Source of the DNA: Nocardioides malaquae
GTDB taxonomy: Bacteria; Actinomycetota; Actinomycetes; Propionibacteriales; Nocardioidaceae
NCBI RefSeq assembly: GCF_015070385.1
Contig: NZ_JADCSA010000004.1
Span: 149,446-213,445 of the forward strand
DNA: 64,000 nucleotides
Direction: 5' to 3'
Shown here one piece after another: positions 1-9,195 of this stretch. Position 1 is the stretch's first letter. Each line of letters starts with the position of its first letter. A program made the position numbers and the translations under genes. The notes below the pieces were generated by a model. That model saw only the letters and a list, made by a program, of their open reading frames with translations, ran no database searches and was not told where the DNA came from.

Positions 1-952
1 CCTGGTAGGCCACCTCGAGCTTGTCCATGAACTCGCGTTCCCAGGCGAGCAGACGCTGGTGCTCGGCCTCGGCCTCCTCGAGGGTGGTGTGCACGAACAT
101 CTCGACCTTGTCGAACCAGTGCACCCGGATGATGCCCTTGGTGTCCTTGCCGTGCGAGCCGGCCTCCTTGCGGAAGCAGGGGCTGAACGCGGCGTAGCGG
201 CGCGGCAGCGACTCCGGCGGGAGGATCTCGCCCGAGTGGTAGGCAGCCATCGCGACCTCGGACGTACCGACGAGGTAGAGGTCCTCGCCCTCGATCCGGT
301 AGACGTCGTCGGCGGCCTGGCCCAGGAAGCCGGTGCCCTCCATCGCCTCGGGCTTGACCAGCGACGGCGCGATCACCTGGGTGAAGCCGGCCTCGCGGGC
401 CAGCTCCATCGCCATGTTGACCAGCGCCAGCTCGAGCTGGGCGCCGACACCGGTGAGGAAGTAGAAGCGGGAGCCGGAGACCTTGGCGCCGCGGTCGAGG
501 TCGATCGCGCCGAGGATCTTGCCGAGCTGGATGTGGTCGCGAGGCTCGAAGCCCTCGGCCGCGAAGTCGCGCGGGGTGCCGACGGTCTCGATGACGACCG
601 AGTCGTCCTCGCCGCCCTCGGGCACGGACGCGTGGGTCATGTTGGGGAATCGCTTGAGCAGCTCGACCCAGGTGGCCTCGGCCTGCTTCTGGGCCTCCTC
701 GGCGGCCTTGACGTCGGCGGCGAGCGTCTTGGTGCGCGCCAGCAGCTCGGACTTCTCGTCGCCGGTCGCCTTCGGGATGAGCTTGCCGAGCTGCTTCTGC
801 TCGGCACGCGCCGCCTCGAACGTGGCGATCGCCTCGCGTCGCGCGGTGTCCGCGGCCAGCGCCTCGTCGACGATCTCCACCGAGGCTCCGCGCCGGGCAA
901 GGGAGTCGCGGACGGCGTCGGGAGTGTCGCGGAGCAGGCGCGGATCGATCAT
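1..952 (-). CDS. serS: Seryl-tRNA synthetase, 3' end outside window
   Basis: Class II aminoacyl-tRNA synthetase that charges tRNA-Ser in the cytoplasm. The visible N-terminal ~317 residues start MIDPRLLRD at an ATG at 952, the family's usual beginning, and run through the antiparallel coiled-coil arm (about residues 30-100) that contacts the tRNA long variable arm. The class II catalytic core follows, including the TSE segment ([14 protein letters not shown]) and the motif 2 region [25 protein letters not shown]. The remaining C-terminal part, including motif 3, lies beyond base 1. The neighbouring PAP2/DAGK gene is divergent, with only 16 bp between the starts. Confidence 0.97.
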   Translation of the reverse strand, partial: MIDPRLLRDTPDAVRDSLARRGASVEIVDEALAADTARREAIATFEAARAEQKQLGKLIPKATGDEKSELLARTKTLAADVKAAEEAQKQAEATWVELLKRFPNMTHASVPEGGEDDSVVIETVGTPRDFAAEGFEPRDHIQLGKILGAIDLDRGAKVSGSRFYFLTGVGAQLELALVNMAMELAREAGFTQVIAPSLVKPEAMEGTGFLGQAADDVYRIEGEDLYLVGTSEVAMAAYHSGEILPPESLPRRYAAFSPCFRKEAGSHGKDTKGIIRVHWFDKVEMFVHTTLEEAEAEHQRLLAWEREFMDKLEVAYQ

Positions 953-968
953 GGTTAAAGGCTAGCCG

Positions 969-2561
969 TTGGGCATACTCGACCGCGTGCTGGATCGAAC
1001 CCGACCGAAGCTCCTGACCGCCGCCGGTCTGTGCGCCCTGCTCTTCGCGGCGCTCGCGCTCGCGGTGAACGGCGAGCGTACGCCCCTGACCGCCGTCGAC
1101 GACCTCGGCATGGAGGCCGCGGGCTGGGTCGAGCAGCACTCGTTCCTCACCACCGTGCTGCTGCTGGTCGAGGACGCCTTCAACACCATCGGCATGACGG
1201 TGCTGACCGTGCTGCTGGCCGCCACGCTGTGGTGGAAGAAGCACCCACGGGCCGCGGCGATCACCGTCGTGGTCATGCTGGTGACCTCCCTGCTCACCAC
1301 GGGACTCAAGCTCTGGCTCAGCCGGGCGCGACCCGACTGGCAGGAGGCCGTCGGGCTGCACGACTCGATGAGCTTCCCCTCGGGCCACGCGTCGTCGATC
1401 ACCGCCTTCACGGGTCTGCTGGCGGTGCTGGCGGTGATCTTCGTGCGCAAGCAGACGATGCGACGTCTCGCGGTTTCGGGCCTGGCACTGCTGTGGCTGC
1501 TCGTGGTCGCCGACCGGGTGCTGCTCGGGCGCCACTACCCCACCGACGTCATCGCCGGCAGCCTGTTGGCCCTGTCGGTGCTCTTCGTGGCCCTGGTCTG
1601 GTTCGACCCGCGCCCGCGCAGCATCGCCGCCACCTCCGAGCCGATGCCGGAGGTCTACACCTCCGCCAAGCGGCTCGCGGTGGTGCTCAACCCGATCAAG
1701 GTCGAGGACGTCGGCGCCTTCCGCAACCTCGTCACCAACCTGGCCCGTGACGCCGGCTGGCAGGCACCCAGCTGGCACCTGACGACCGTCGAGGACCCGG
1801 GCACCGGCATGGCTGCCGCTGCGGCCGCCGAGGGCGTCGACCTCGTGCTGGTCTGCGGGGGCGACGGCACGGTGCGCGAGGTCTGCGCCGAGCTCGCCGG
1901 CACCGGCATCCCGGTCGGGATCATTCCCGCGGGCACCGGCAACCTGCTGGCGCGCAACCTCGAGATCCCGCTCTACATCCGCTCCGCGATCGACGTCGGC
2001 CTCAACGGTCAGGACCGCGCCATCGACATGGTCGAGGTGACCGGCGACGGCATCGAGTCGAGCCACTTCATGGTGATGGCCGGCATGGGCTTCGACGCCG
2101 CGATCATGGAGGGCGTCAACGACGAGATCAAGAAGCGGATCGGCTGGGTGGCCTACATCCTGGCCGGGCTGCGTTCGCTGATGTTCCCCGCCGTGAAGGT
2201 GGAGATCTCCGTCGACGGCGGCGAGCCCACCACGCACCGCGCGCGTACGGTCGTGGTCGGCAACGTCGGCTACCTCCAGGCCGGCATGCCGCTGCTGCCC
2301 GACGCCACGATCGACGACGGCCAGATCGACGTGGTCATCCTGCACCCCAAGCAGTTCTTCTCCTGGGTGCCGCTGGCCTTGCGTGTGGTCACCAAGAGCC
2401 AGCGCACCGACTCCACCATCGACCGGCTCACCGGCTCCCAGGTGACGATCCGCGCGGCCACCGCCACCCCGCGCCAGCTCGACGGCGACTCGATCGGCGC
2501 CGGCAAGGAGCTGACGATGACCTGCGTGCCGGGCCGGCTGCTGGTGCGCGTCCCGCGCTGA
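969..2561 (+). CDS. PAP2 phosphatase / diacylglycerol kinase-like fusion protein
   Basis: 530-residue fusion of a membrane PAP2-type phosphatase and a cytoplasmic lipid-kinase domain. The first half has about five or six membrane segments and all three PAP2 signatures: KLWLSRARP, SFPSGH and a DRVLLGRHYPTD segment (roughly residues 60-210). The second half (about 235-530) is a DAGK catalytic domain with GGDGT near residue 297 and the GTGNLLARNL motif. It may phosphorylate diacylglycerol or a related lipid and dephosphorylate a lipid phosphate; the substrates are not visible. The start is taken as TTG 969; GTG 987 is an alternative. The gene is divergent from serS. Confidence 0.88.
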   Translation: MGILDRVLDRTRPKLLTAAGLCALLFAALALAVNGERTPLTAVDDLGMEAAGWVEQHSFLTTVLLLVEDAFNTIGMTVLTVLLAATLWWKKHPRAAAITVVVMLVTSLLTTGLKLWLSRARPDWQEAVGLHDSMSFPSGHASSITAFTGLLAVLAVIFVRKQTMRRLAVSGLALLWLLVVADRVLLGRHYPTDVIAGSLLALSVLFVALVWFDPRPRSIAATSEPMPEVYTSAKRLAVVLNPIKVEDVGAFRNLVTNLARDAGWQAPSWHLTTVEDPGTGMAAAAAAEGVDLVLVCGGDGTVREVCAELAGTGIPVGIIPAGTGNLLARNLEIPLYIRSAIDVGLNGQDRAIDMVEVTGDGIESSHFMVMAGMGFDAAIMEGVNDEIKKRIGWVAYILAGLRSLMFPAVKVEISVDGGEPTTHRARTVVVGNVGYLQAGMPLLPDATIDDGQIDVVILHPKQFFSWVPLALRVVTKSQRTDSTIDRLTGSQVTIRAATATPRQLDGDSIGAGKELTMTCVPGRLLVRVPR

Positions 2562-2576
2562 CGCCCTGACCCTTGC

Positions 2577-2623
2577 GTCATCGGAGAGTTTCGGTCACCA
2601 GGTGACTGCAATCCTCCGATGAC
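2577..2623. repeat. 47-bp palindromic repeat A, copy 1
   Basis: Outer arms GTCATCGGAG / CTCCGATGAC surround the inner palindrome GTCACCAGGTGAC. A second copy at 25533-25579 has the same length and almost the same sequence. This copy lies between the convergent ends of the PAP2/DAGK and DUF4446 genes, where it could act as a bidirectional terminator. It extends outward as TTGCGTCATC / GATGACGCAA (2573-2626). Confidence 0.85.
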
Positions 2624-2639
2624 GCAACGCACCCGGGGC

Positions 2640-3038
2640 TCAGCCGCGGGCGTGGGTGACCGCCTCCTCCTCCTCGGGCGAGAGGGGGCCGTCGCTCGAC
2701 CAGGCGCTGATCGTCTTGGCATACGTACGCGCCTCGCTGCGGCCGTGGATCGACGTGAGCACGACGCCGTCACCGGAGTCGTCGAGGAGCGCGACCGACC
2801 ACGACAGGTGGCCGCCCACGTCGCCGAAGGCGTCGTAACGGACCACCGACAGGTGGCGCAGGGCGCCCACCGAGGCGGCCTGCAGGGCCGCGACCTCGCG
2901 ACGCAGACCCACCACGTCCTCGGGCAGCGGCGCGGCCCCCGACGGCGCCCGGAGGCCGGTGGTGCGGCGCAGGGCGACGACGGCGAAGATCACCGCGACG
3001 ATGGCGAGGAGCAGGGCGGGAACGGCGAGGTAGGACAC
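2640..3038 (-). CDS. DUF4446 family membrane-anchored protein
   Basis: 132 residues starting at GTG 3038. One N-terminal membrane helix (about residues 3-23) is followed by a short coiled-coil-like stretch and the conserved DUF4446 core, with VRYDAFGDVGGHLSWSVALL and SIHGRSEARTYAKTI. The family is widespread in Gram-positive bacteria and has no established biochemical role that I know of. It lies next to pheA and serS and is convergent with the PAP2/DAGK gene. Confidence 0.85.
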   Translation of the reverse strand: MSYLAVPALLLAIVAVIFAVVALRRTTGLRAPSGAAPLPEDVVGLRREVAALQAASVGALRHLSVVRYDAFGDVGGHLSWSVALLDDSGDGVVLTSIHGRSEARTYAKTISAWSSDGPLSPEEEEAVTHARG

Positions 3039-3127
3039 AGGCGCAGCCTAGTGGCGGACGACGCGGACATCCGGGACGGCGATGCCGTGGGCATCCGTGG
3101 TGGCGACGCCGTGGGAAAGTGGGTCTC

Positions 3128-3985
3128 GTGAGTGCCACCGACAAGACCGGACGCATCGCCTACCAGGGCGAGCCCGGCGCCAACTCCCACATCGTCTGCG
3201 CCCAGCACTACCCCACGATGGCGGCGGTGCCCTGCGCCTCCTTCGAGGACGTCTTCGCCGCCGTGGAGAGCGGTGACGCCGACCTGGCGATGATCCCGAT
3301 CGACAACTCGCTGGCCGGTCGGGTGGCCGACATCCACCACTTCCTGCCGGCCTCGAGCCTGCACATCGTGGCCGAGCACTTCCTGCGGATCACCTTCAAC
3401 CTGATGGCGCTCCCCGGTGCCGACGAGTCGACGATCCGCACGGTGCACAGCCACGTGCACGCGCTGGGCCAGTGCCGCAACGTCATCCGCGAGCTCGGCG
3501 CCGCCGCGGTGATCTCCGGCGACACCGCCGGCGCCGCCCGCGAGGTCTCCGAATCGGGCGACATCACCCAGGCCGCGTTGGCCCCGCCGATGGCCGCCGA
3601 GATCTACGGCCTCGAGGTGCTGCGCACCGAGGTCGAGGACGAGGACCACAACACGACCCGTTTCGTGGTGCTCTCGCGTGACTACGTGCAGGCGCCCCGG
3701 GGCAACGGACCGGTCGTCACCAGCTTCATCTTCAACGTGCGCAACCTGCCGGCCGCGCTCTACAAGGCGCTCGGCGGCTTCGCCACCAACGGGGTCAACA
3801 TGACCAAGCTGGAGAGCTACATGGTGGGCGGGGAGTTCGCGGCCACCCAGTTCCTGGCGGAGGTCGACGGCCACCCCGAGGACCCGGCCCTGGCCCGGGC
3901 GCTCGAGGAGCTGGCCTTCTTCACCACCGACATCAAGGTGCTCGGGGTCTACCCCGCGGCACCGGAACGGGCCCGCCGGGGCTGA
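3128..3985 (+). CDS. pheA: Prephenate dehydratase
   Basis: Converts prephenate to phenylpyruvate in phenylalanine synthesis; cytoplasmic. It has the periplasmic-binding-like catalytic fold with the conserved NTTRF motif (about residue 178) and a C-terminal ACT domain for phenylalanine feedback (ALGGFATNGVNMTKLESYMVGG). It is a stand-alone enzyme with no fused chorismate mutase. The GTG at 3128 (MSATDKTGRIAYQGEPGANS) fits the family N-terminus; an in-frame GTG at 3119 adds three residues. The usual G-E-P-G-A-N/Y-S start of the fold is present. Confidence 0.95.
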   Translation: MSATDKTGRIAYQGEPGANSHIVCAQHYPTMAAVPCASFEDVFAAVESGDADLAMIPIDNSLAGRVADIHHFLPASSLHIVAEHFLRITFNLMALPGADESTIRTVHSHVHALGQCRNVIRELGAAAVISGDTAGAAREVSESGDITQAALAPPMAAEIYGLEVLRTEVEDEDHNTTRFVVLSRDYVQAPRGNGPVVTSFIFNVRNLPAALYKALGGFATNGVNMTKLESYMVGGEFAATQFLAEVDGHPEDPALARALEELAFFTTDIKVLGVYPAAPERARRG

Positions 3986-4025
3986 GCACCTGGCTCAGCT
4001 CCGACGGGCCCGTCGGTGGTGGTCG

Positions 4026-6305
4026 TCAGCCCTGGCGGACGGCCGCGAGGCTGCGACGCCTCTTCTTCTTGTTCTTGCCCTTCTTGCCGCCGGCGGCCTT
4101 GCAGCTGCCGACACCGACGTCGTCGATGAACCAGCCGAAGGCGTAGACGTTGCGGGTGGCGTCGCTGGAGATCCGGAAGCGGACGAAGACCTTCTTGCCG
4201 CGCGCCCGCTTGGGGAACTTCTTCACGACGGTGCGGTAGCCACCGCTCTCACCGGCGAAGGCCCGCTTGCCCTTCAGCTTCGCGGAGCTGCCCTTGACGA
4301 TGCGCTGCGGGTACTTGCCGTTGTAGAGGTCGAACCACTTCTTGCCGTTCATCGAGTACTCGATGCGACCGCCGTCGAAGTTGCGACCGCGGTAGTTGTC
4401 GAAGAAGTAGGCGTGGGAGAAGCGCAGGAAGGAGCTCTTGTGCTTCGGGACCTTCACCTTCTTCTTGGTGCGGATGAAGTAGTCACGCGGCTTGCCGTTC
4501 CTGGAGTCGGGGAACCAGTTGCCGGGACGGTCGAAGCCCCAGATGTTCTTGGTGCCCGAGGTGGCGTAGGTGGCGTCGTAACGCAGCGGGTTGGGGTTGG
4601 CCGGCGCGAACCAGGGACGCTGCGTCCTCCACTTCTTGCCACCCTTCTCCAGGTTGTCGCGGAAGGTGAAGCGGGCCTTCTTGCAGGTGCGCATGTCCTT
4701 GGCGTTGCGGCGCGGCACGTCCATCTTGGTGGCCTTGACCGCCCGGTCGACCTGGGCACAGTCGGCGGCGGTGATGCCCTTGGTGCCGGTCAGGTTGCGG
4801 CAGGCCTGCCGCAGGCCGCGGGCCAGGTCCTGGTAGTCGCTGGCTGAGGTGAGGAGGCCGGTGTTGACCTCGTAGAAGAGGGCGGCGGTCTTGCTCGCGC
4901 CGATCCCGGTCACCGTCTGGCCGTTGAACGATCCGCCGTCGACCATGAGCTGGGCGGCCTTGTTGCCCACGCCGCTGTTGATGTGGACGCCGCCGTTGTC
5001 GCCGGTGCCGGCGTAGTACTTCGAGTCCGTCATCGAGGCGGGGTCACCGAAGGAGTTGGGGTTGGCCATGTCGCGGATCGCACCGATGGGCAGGGACTCG
5101 CCCAGCTTCCAGCGGTCGCCGGCCGTGTCGTTGGGCGAGGCGGTGGCCAGGTCGACCAGCTCACCGAAGATGTCGGAGATCGACTCGTTGATCGCACCCG
5201 ACTGGTAGTAGTAGTAGAGCCGCGACGAACGCTCGGTGACGCCGTGGCTGAGCTCGTGGGCGACCACGTCGTCGGCCACCGCGAAGCCCGGACCGTAGGT
5301 CATCTGACGGCCGTCCCAGAATGCGTTCTCGAAGGGGCACGGCTCGCTCGCCGGGCAGAAGCGCACGGTGGAGACCAGCGGCATGCCGCGGCCGTCGATG
5401 GAGTCACGGTTGAACTGGGTCTTGAACCAGTCGTAGGTGGCGCCGGAGAACGTGTAGGCCTGCACCACGTCGGCGTTGTGGCCGGACGTGGAGCCGCCCT
5501 CGGTGAGCACCGGGCTCTCGCAGGGGTACTGCCGCTCCGCGTTGCCGGCGTCGCAGACGCGGCGCGACTTGGCGGCGTGGATCTCGTCGAAGGAGGCCAC
5601 GACGGCACCGACCTGGCCGTCGATGAAGACCTGCTGACGCACGTGGTCGGCGTAGGAGACCTCCACCGCGTGCACGGTGTGGGCGCCGGGCTTCACCGGA
5701 CCGCCCAGGATGCGGGAGTCGAAGACCTTCAGGCCCTCGTAGGTGGAGCGCACCTCGCTGGGCTTCACGCCCTCGCCGCGCGCCACGTACGCCCGTGCGG
5801 AGCGCACGGCCTGCTTCTCGCCGACGACGGTGCGACCGACCACGGGGGTGCCGCTCTCGGGCAGTGTCTCGCCCGAGGCGGAGACGACGCGGTTGGCGTC
5901 GTCGAGCTGCACGGCCAGCTCACCACCGAGCACCTCGACCCCGTCGAGCACCTGCTGCAGCCGGACCGTGGTGTTGCCGGTGGGCAGCTCCTCGGCGCGA
6001 CCCGACGCGAAGGTCGAGCGGGAGCCGAGGCCGAAGTCGGCGGCGTGGGCGCCGACGAAGGCGCGGGCGGCCTCCTGCGGCGACGAGGAGGCGGTGACGC
6101 CAGCCGGCTGGGCGAGCGGCTTGCCCGCCTCGGTGGCGACGAAGGTGACGGCGCCCGTGGTGGCGCTGCGGCTGACGTCGGCGCGGCCGCCGAAACCCTC
6201 AGCGGCGCTGGCGGAGCCCGCCGACACGGCGACGACGGCGCTGGAGGCGGCCAGAGCGAGGATCGTCCCCGCGGCTGCCGCCCTTCTCATCAGAACTGGG
6301 CGCAT
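4026..6305 (-). CDS. Secreted M4 family (thermolysin-like) metalloprotease
   Basis: 759-residue extracellular zinc endopeptidase precursor. The ATG at 6305 has a good upstream GAGG; an open frame to 6518 is not needed. A signal peptide (MRPVLMRRA... SASAA) precedes an FTP/PepSY propeptide (about 40-240). The M4 catalytic domain has HELSH near residue 350 and the third zinc ligand in GAINE, exactly 20 residues after the second His as in thermolysin, plus the catalytic His in GVHINSGV. After about residue 570 a basic region with a jelly-roll-like domain (SFLRFSHAYFFDN, GRIEYSMNGKKWF) resembles immune-inhibitor-A or carbohydrate-binding modules. The Lys/Arg-rich tail (KKGKNKKKRRR) is unusual and may hold it on the cell wall. 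Confidence 0.93.
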   Translation of the reverse strand: MRPVLMRRAAAAGTILALAASSAVVAVSAGSASAAEGFGGRADVSRSATTGAVTFVATEAGKPLAQPAGVTASSSPQEAARAFVGAHAADFGLGSRSTFASGRAEELPTGNTTVRLQQVLDGVEVLGGELAVQLDDANRVVSASGETLPESGTPVVGRTVVGEKQAVRSARAYVARGEGVKPSEVRSTYEGLKVFDSRILGGPVKPGAHTVHAVEVSYADHVRQQVFIDGQVGAVVASFDEIHAAKSRRVCDAGNAERQYPCESPVLTEGGSTSGHNADVVQAYTFSGATYDWFKTQFNRDSIDGRGMPLVSTVRFCPASEPCPFENAFWDGRQMTYGPGFAVADDVVAHELSHGVTERSSRLYYYYQSGAINESISDIFGELVDLATASPNDTAGDRWKLGESLPIGAIRDMANPNSFGDPASMTDSKYYAGTGDNGGVHINSGVGNKAAQLMVDGGSFNGQTVTGIGASKTAALFYEVNTGLLTSASDYQDLARGLRQACRNLTGTKGITAADCAQVDRAVKATKMDVPRRNAKDMRTCKKARFTFRDNLEKGGKKWRTQRPWFAPANPNPLRYDATYATSGTKNIWGFDRPGNWFPDSRNGKPRDYFIRTKKKVKVPKHKSSFLRFSHAYFFDNYRGRNFDGGRIEYSMNGKKWFDLYNGKYPQRIVKGSSAKLKGKRAFAGESGGYRTVVKKFPKRARGKKVFVRFRISSDATRNVYAFGWFIDDVGVGSCKAAGGKKGKNKKKRRRSLAAVRQG

Positions 6306-6392
6306 GGCAATCCTCTTCCCGAGAGTTCGTGGTCCGGACCGGGTTGCATCGTAGGCCTCATCGCCGACGACTGCATCTGTGAGACTGCTCCG

Positions 6393-6908
6393 GTGAATCT
6401 CTACCTGCGCCTGGCCTGGCTGCTGCTGCACACCCGCCGGCGCCCCCGCACCCTGCTGTGGGGCACCACGGTCTCGTCCTTCCGCGTCCTGCCCAGCGAC
6501 CTCGACGCGCTCGGTCACATGAACAACGCGAAGTACCTGATGTTCATGGACTTGGGCCGGTTGGACCAGATGTTCCGCACCGGGTTGTGGAAGTTCTCGA
6601 CCGCCCGCGGCTGGTACTCGGTGGTGGCCACCCAGACGATCCGCTACCGGCGTTCACTCAAGCCCTGGCAGAAGTTCGAGCTGCACACCCGGGTGATCGG
6701 CTTCGACGAGAAGGCGATGTACATCGAGTCACGCTTCCTCCAGCGCGGCGAGCTGGCCGCCCACGCGGTCGCCCAGGTGCGCTTCCTGCGCAAGCGCGGG
6801 GGCGACGTGGCTCCCGAGGAGGTGCGCGAGGTGATGCCCGAGGCTCCGGAGCTGGTGCTTCCCGAGTGGGTCGACAGCTGGGCCCGCGCGGTGCGCAGCG
6901 CGGACTGA
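6393..6908 (+). CDS. Hotdog-fold acyl-CoA thioesterase
   Basis: 171 residues from GTG 6393. The 4-hydroxybenzoyl-CoA-thioesterase-type motif VLPSDLDALGHMNNAKYLMFMDLGR is clear, with the catalytic Asp in the D-x-x-GHMNN context. It should hydrolyse an acyl-CoA or acyl-ACP thioester in the cytoplasm; chain length and substrate cannot be read from sequence. The N-terminus has a short hydrophobic stretch (MNLYLRLAWLLLH), as in many actinobacterial members. A much longer frame upstream is the shadow of the M4 protease on the other strand. Confidence 0.88.
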   Translation: MNLYLRLAWLLLHTRRRPRTLLWGTTVSSFRVLPSDLDALGHMNNAKYLMFMDLGRLDQMFRTGLWKFSTARGWYSVVATQTIRYRRSLKPWQKFELHTRVIGFDEKAMYIESRFLQRGELAAHAVAQVRFLRKRGGDVAPEEVREVMPEAPELVLPEWVDSWARAVRSAD

Positions 6909-6951
6909 CCGGCGTCGAGGACAGTCGGCGGGGTTCGGCAGACTGCACCCC

Positions 6952-8619
6952 GTGCCTGCCGAGACCCTGCCCGGACGCCTGCTGCTGAAGCCGCGCGCGC
7001 TGGGCGTGCTGCTCGCGGCGCTGGCCTTCCAGCAGTCCACGATGCCGACGCTGATGGCGCGTGAGTGGTACCTGCAGGGAGTTGTCTCCGGCCTGGCCGT
7101 CGGACTCTCCTACGGCGCCGGGTCACTGCTGATGCGGCTGGTCTGGGCGCTCAACCGGGTGCTCGACGTGCACCCCCGCCGGCTGACCGCGACCGAGCTG
7201 CTCTGGGTGCGCGGGGTCTTCGCCGGGGTGCTGGTCGTGCTGGTCACCCTGACCACGCGCCAGGCGGTGCGGCAGCACCGGTGGACCGCCGAACGGCTCG
7301 GGGTGGAGCCCTCGTCGCCGTGGTGGACCGCGCTGGGCATCGCCCTGGTCACCGTCGTGGTGGCGGCCCTGGTGGTGCTGCTCGCCCGCGGCCTCTCCTG
7401 GCTGCGCCACTCGGTCACCTGGCTGGGCTCCCGGGTGATGCCGCGCTGGGCCTCGGCCACCCTGGCCACCGTGCTGGTGCTCTGGGTGGTGGCCTACGCC
7501 GCGCAGACCTGGGTCTACGCCGGCACGCTGCGGGCGCTCAACGAGGCCTTCACCCTGGCCGACACCCAGCTCGCCCCCGAGCACCCGCGGCCGGAGTCGG
7601 AGCGGCGTTCCGGCGGCCCGGCCTCCGCGGTGGCGTGGGAGGAGCTCGGCGTCGAGGGCCGGCGGTTCGTCGCCGAGGGGCCCTCGGTGCCCGACATCGT
7701 GCGTCTGGGGCGCCCCGGTGCCCGGGTGGTCGAGCCCGTACGCGCCTTCGTCGGGCGTCGCTCCGAGGCGGACGTACGCCTCCGCGCACGCCTGGCGGTC
7801 GAGGAGCTGGAACGCCTCGGGGGCCTGGAGCGCGGCACGCTGCTGGTGGCGGTGCCGACCGGCAAGGGCTGGGTCAACGAGCAGATGGTGCAGCCCCTGG
7901 AGCACCTGCTGCACGGTGACGTGGCCACCGTCTCCATGCAGTACTCCCACCTGCCGAGCCCGCTGGCGTTCCTGGCCGAGACCGAGGCCGCGCTCGACGC
8001 GGGGCAGGCACTGGTCTCCGCCGTGGAGGAGCGGATCGAGACCCTGCCCGAGGAGGACCGGCCCCGTCTGCTGGTGGCCGGTGAGAGCCTGGGCGCCTAC
8101 GGGGCCAGCGCCGCCTTCGTGGACTTCGACGACCTGCTGGCCCGCACGGACGGCTCGCTGTGGGTGGGGTCCCCGTCGATGACGCGTCTGCGCCAGGTGG
8201 CCGAGGAGCAACGGCGACCCGGGTCGCTGCAGATCCGGCCGGTGCTCGACGACCACCCCGAGGTGCTCTTCGCCAACCGGCCCGACGACCTCACCGGTCG
8301 TCCCCGGGCGGTCTTCCTGCAGCAGGCCGACGACGCCATCGTGTGGTGGGACTGGTCAGTGCTGTGGAGGCGCCCCGACTGGCTGGCCGAGCCGTTGGAC
8401 CCGTCGGTCAACCCGGCGATGGAGTGGTATCCGATGACCACCTTCCTCAACCTGGCGATCGACATGGCCGTCAGCACCGCCTTCGCCGAGGGGCAGGGGC
8501 ACATGTACGGCACGCAGCCGACCCGGGCGTGGTGGGCAATGCTGCGTCCGGAGGGGTGGGACGAGCGGGCCCTGGCGGCGCTGCTGGAGGAGATGGCGGA
8601 GATCGAGCGCCCCCGCTGA
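6952..8619 (+). CDS. Integral-membrane alpha/beta-hydrolase family protein
   Basis: 555 residues from GTG 6952. The N-terminal ~190 residues contain about five membrane helices, matching the Abhydrolase_9 N-terminal domain. The C-terminal ~350 residues form the alpha/beta-hydrolase part, with the nucleophile elbow GESLGAYG and a conserved W-x-G-P-S stretch (LWVGSPSM). This two-domain family is common in actinobacteria. I know of no firm substrate; a lipid or cell-envelope esterase is likely. It follows the thioesterase in the same direction with a 43-bp gap. Confidence 0.82.
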   Translation: MPAETLPGRLLLKPRALGVLLAALAFQQSTMPTLMAREWYLQGVVSGLAVGLSYGAGSLLMRLVWALNRVLDVHPRRLTATELLWVRGVFAGVLVVLVTLTTRQAVRQHRWTAERLGVEPSSPWWTALGIALVTVVVAALVVLLARGLSWLRHSVTWLGSRVMPRWASATLATVLVLWVVAYAAQTWVYAGTLRALNEAFTLADTQLAPEHPRPESERRSGGPASAVAWEELGVEGRRFVAEGPSVPDIVRLGRPGARVVEPVRAFVGRRSEADVRLRARLAVEELERLGGLERGTLLVAVPTGKGWVNEQMVQPLEHLLHGDVATVSMQYSHLPSPLAFLAETEAALDAGQALVSAVEERIETLPEEDRPRLLVAGESLGAYGASAAFVDFDDLLARTDGSLWVGSPSMTRLRQVAEEQRRPGSLQIRPVLDDHPEVLFANRPDDLTGRPRAVFLQQADDAIVWWDWSVLWRRPDWLAEPLDPSVNPAMEWYPMTTFLNLAIDMAVSTAFAEGQGHMYGTQPTRAWWAMLRPEGWDERALAALLEEMAEIERPR

Positions 8620-8672
8620 GCAGGCCTGCGGAGGGGGGTGACGAGCGCGTCCGGGAGTGCGACGCTGGAGCG

Positions 8673-9194
8673 ATGACGCCCGACCTGCGGGTGCGCCGCG
8701 CCGGCGCCGACGACGTCGACGAGGTCGCCACCCTGCTGCACGCCTTCAACGTGGAGTTCGAGACCCCGACGCCCTCGGTCGCGGAGTTCGCGCGCCGCCT
8801 CTCCACGCAGGTCCCGCGCGAGGACGTACGTGTCTGGCTCGCCGAGAAAACCGGCGCAGGCACGAGCGAGACGCTCGGCTTCTCGCTGGTGACACTGCGC
8901 CCCTCCCCCTACTACGACGTCGGCGTCGCGACCCTCGAGGAGCTGTACGTCCGTCCGCACCGCCGCGGCGCCGGAGCCGGCACGGCGCTGCTCGGCGCCC
9001 TCCTGGCCTGGGCCGAGGAGGAGCAGGTCGGCGAGATCCAGATCAACGTCGACGAGGTCGACGTCGACGCCCGGCGCTTCTACGAACGTCACGGCTTCAG
9101 CCACCTGGAGCCCACCGGCGACGGGGAGACCCGCATGTTTCTCTACCTGCGAGAAATGGGTGGGGGCTCCGCACCGGTGCGGCAGGATCGCTGA
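8673..9194 (+). CDS. GNAT family N-acetyltransferase
   Basis: 173 residues from ATG 8673. It is a typical GNAT fold with the acetyl-CoA pyrophosphate-binding motif A (VRPHRRGAGAGTALLGALL) and motif B (ARRFYERHGF). It transfers an acetyl group from acetyl-CoA to an amine; the substrate is unknown. It ends one base before the downstream methyltransferase start codon, so the two genes are probably co-transcribed. Confidence 0.9.
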   Translation: MTPDLRVRRAGADDVDEVATLLHAFNVEFETPTPSVAEFARRLSTQVPREDVRVWLAEKTGAGTSETLGFSLVTLRPSPYYDVGVATLEELYVRPHRRGAGAGTALLGALLAWAEEEQVGEIQINVDEVDVDARRFYERHGFSHLEPTGDGETRMFLYLREMGGGSAPVRQDR

Positions 9195-9195
9195 C

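Noticed and set aside
4983-6392. Long plus-strand frame opposite the M4 protease
   Set aside because: Composition is typical of an antisense frame in high-GC DNA; the real gene in this frame is the thioesterase starting at 6393.
6306-6518. N-terminal extension of the M4 protease
   Set aside because: The ATG at 6305 has a strong ribosome-binding site and gives a normal signal peptide; the extension has neither.
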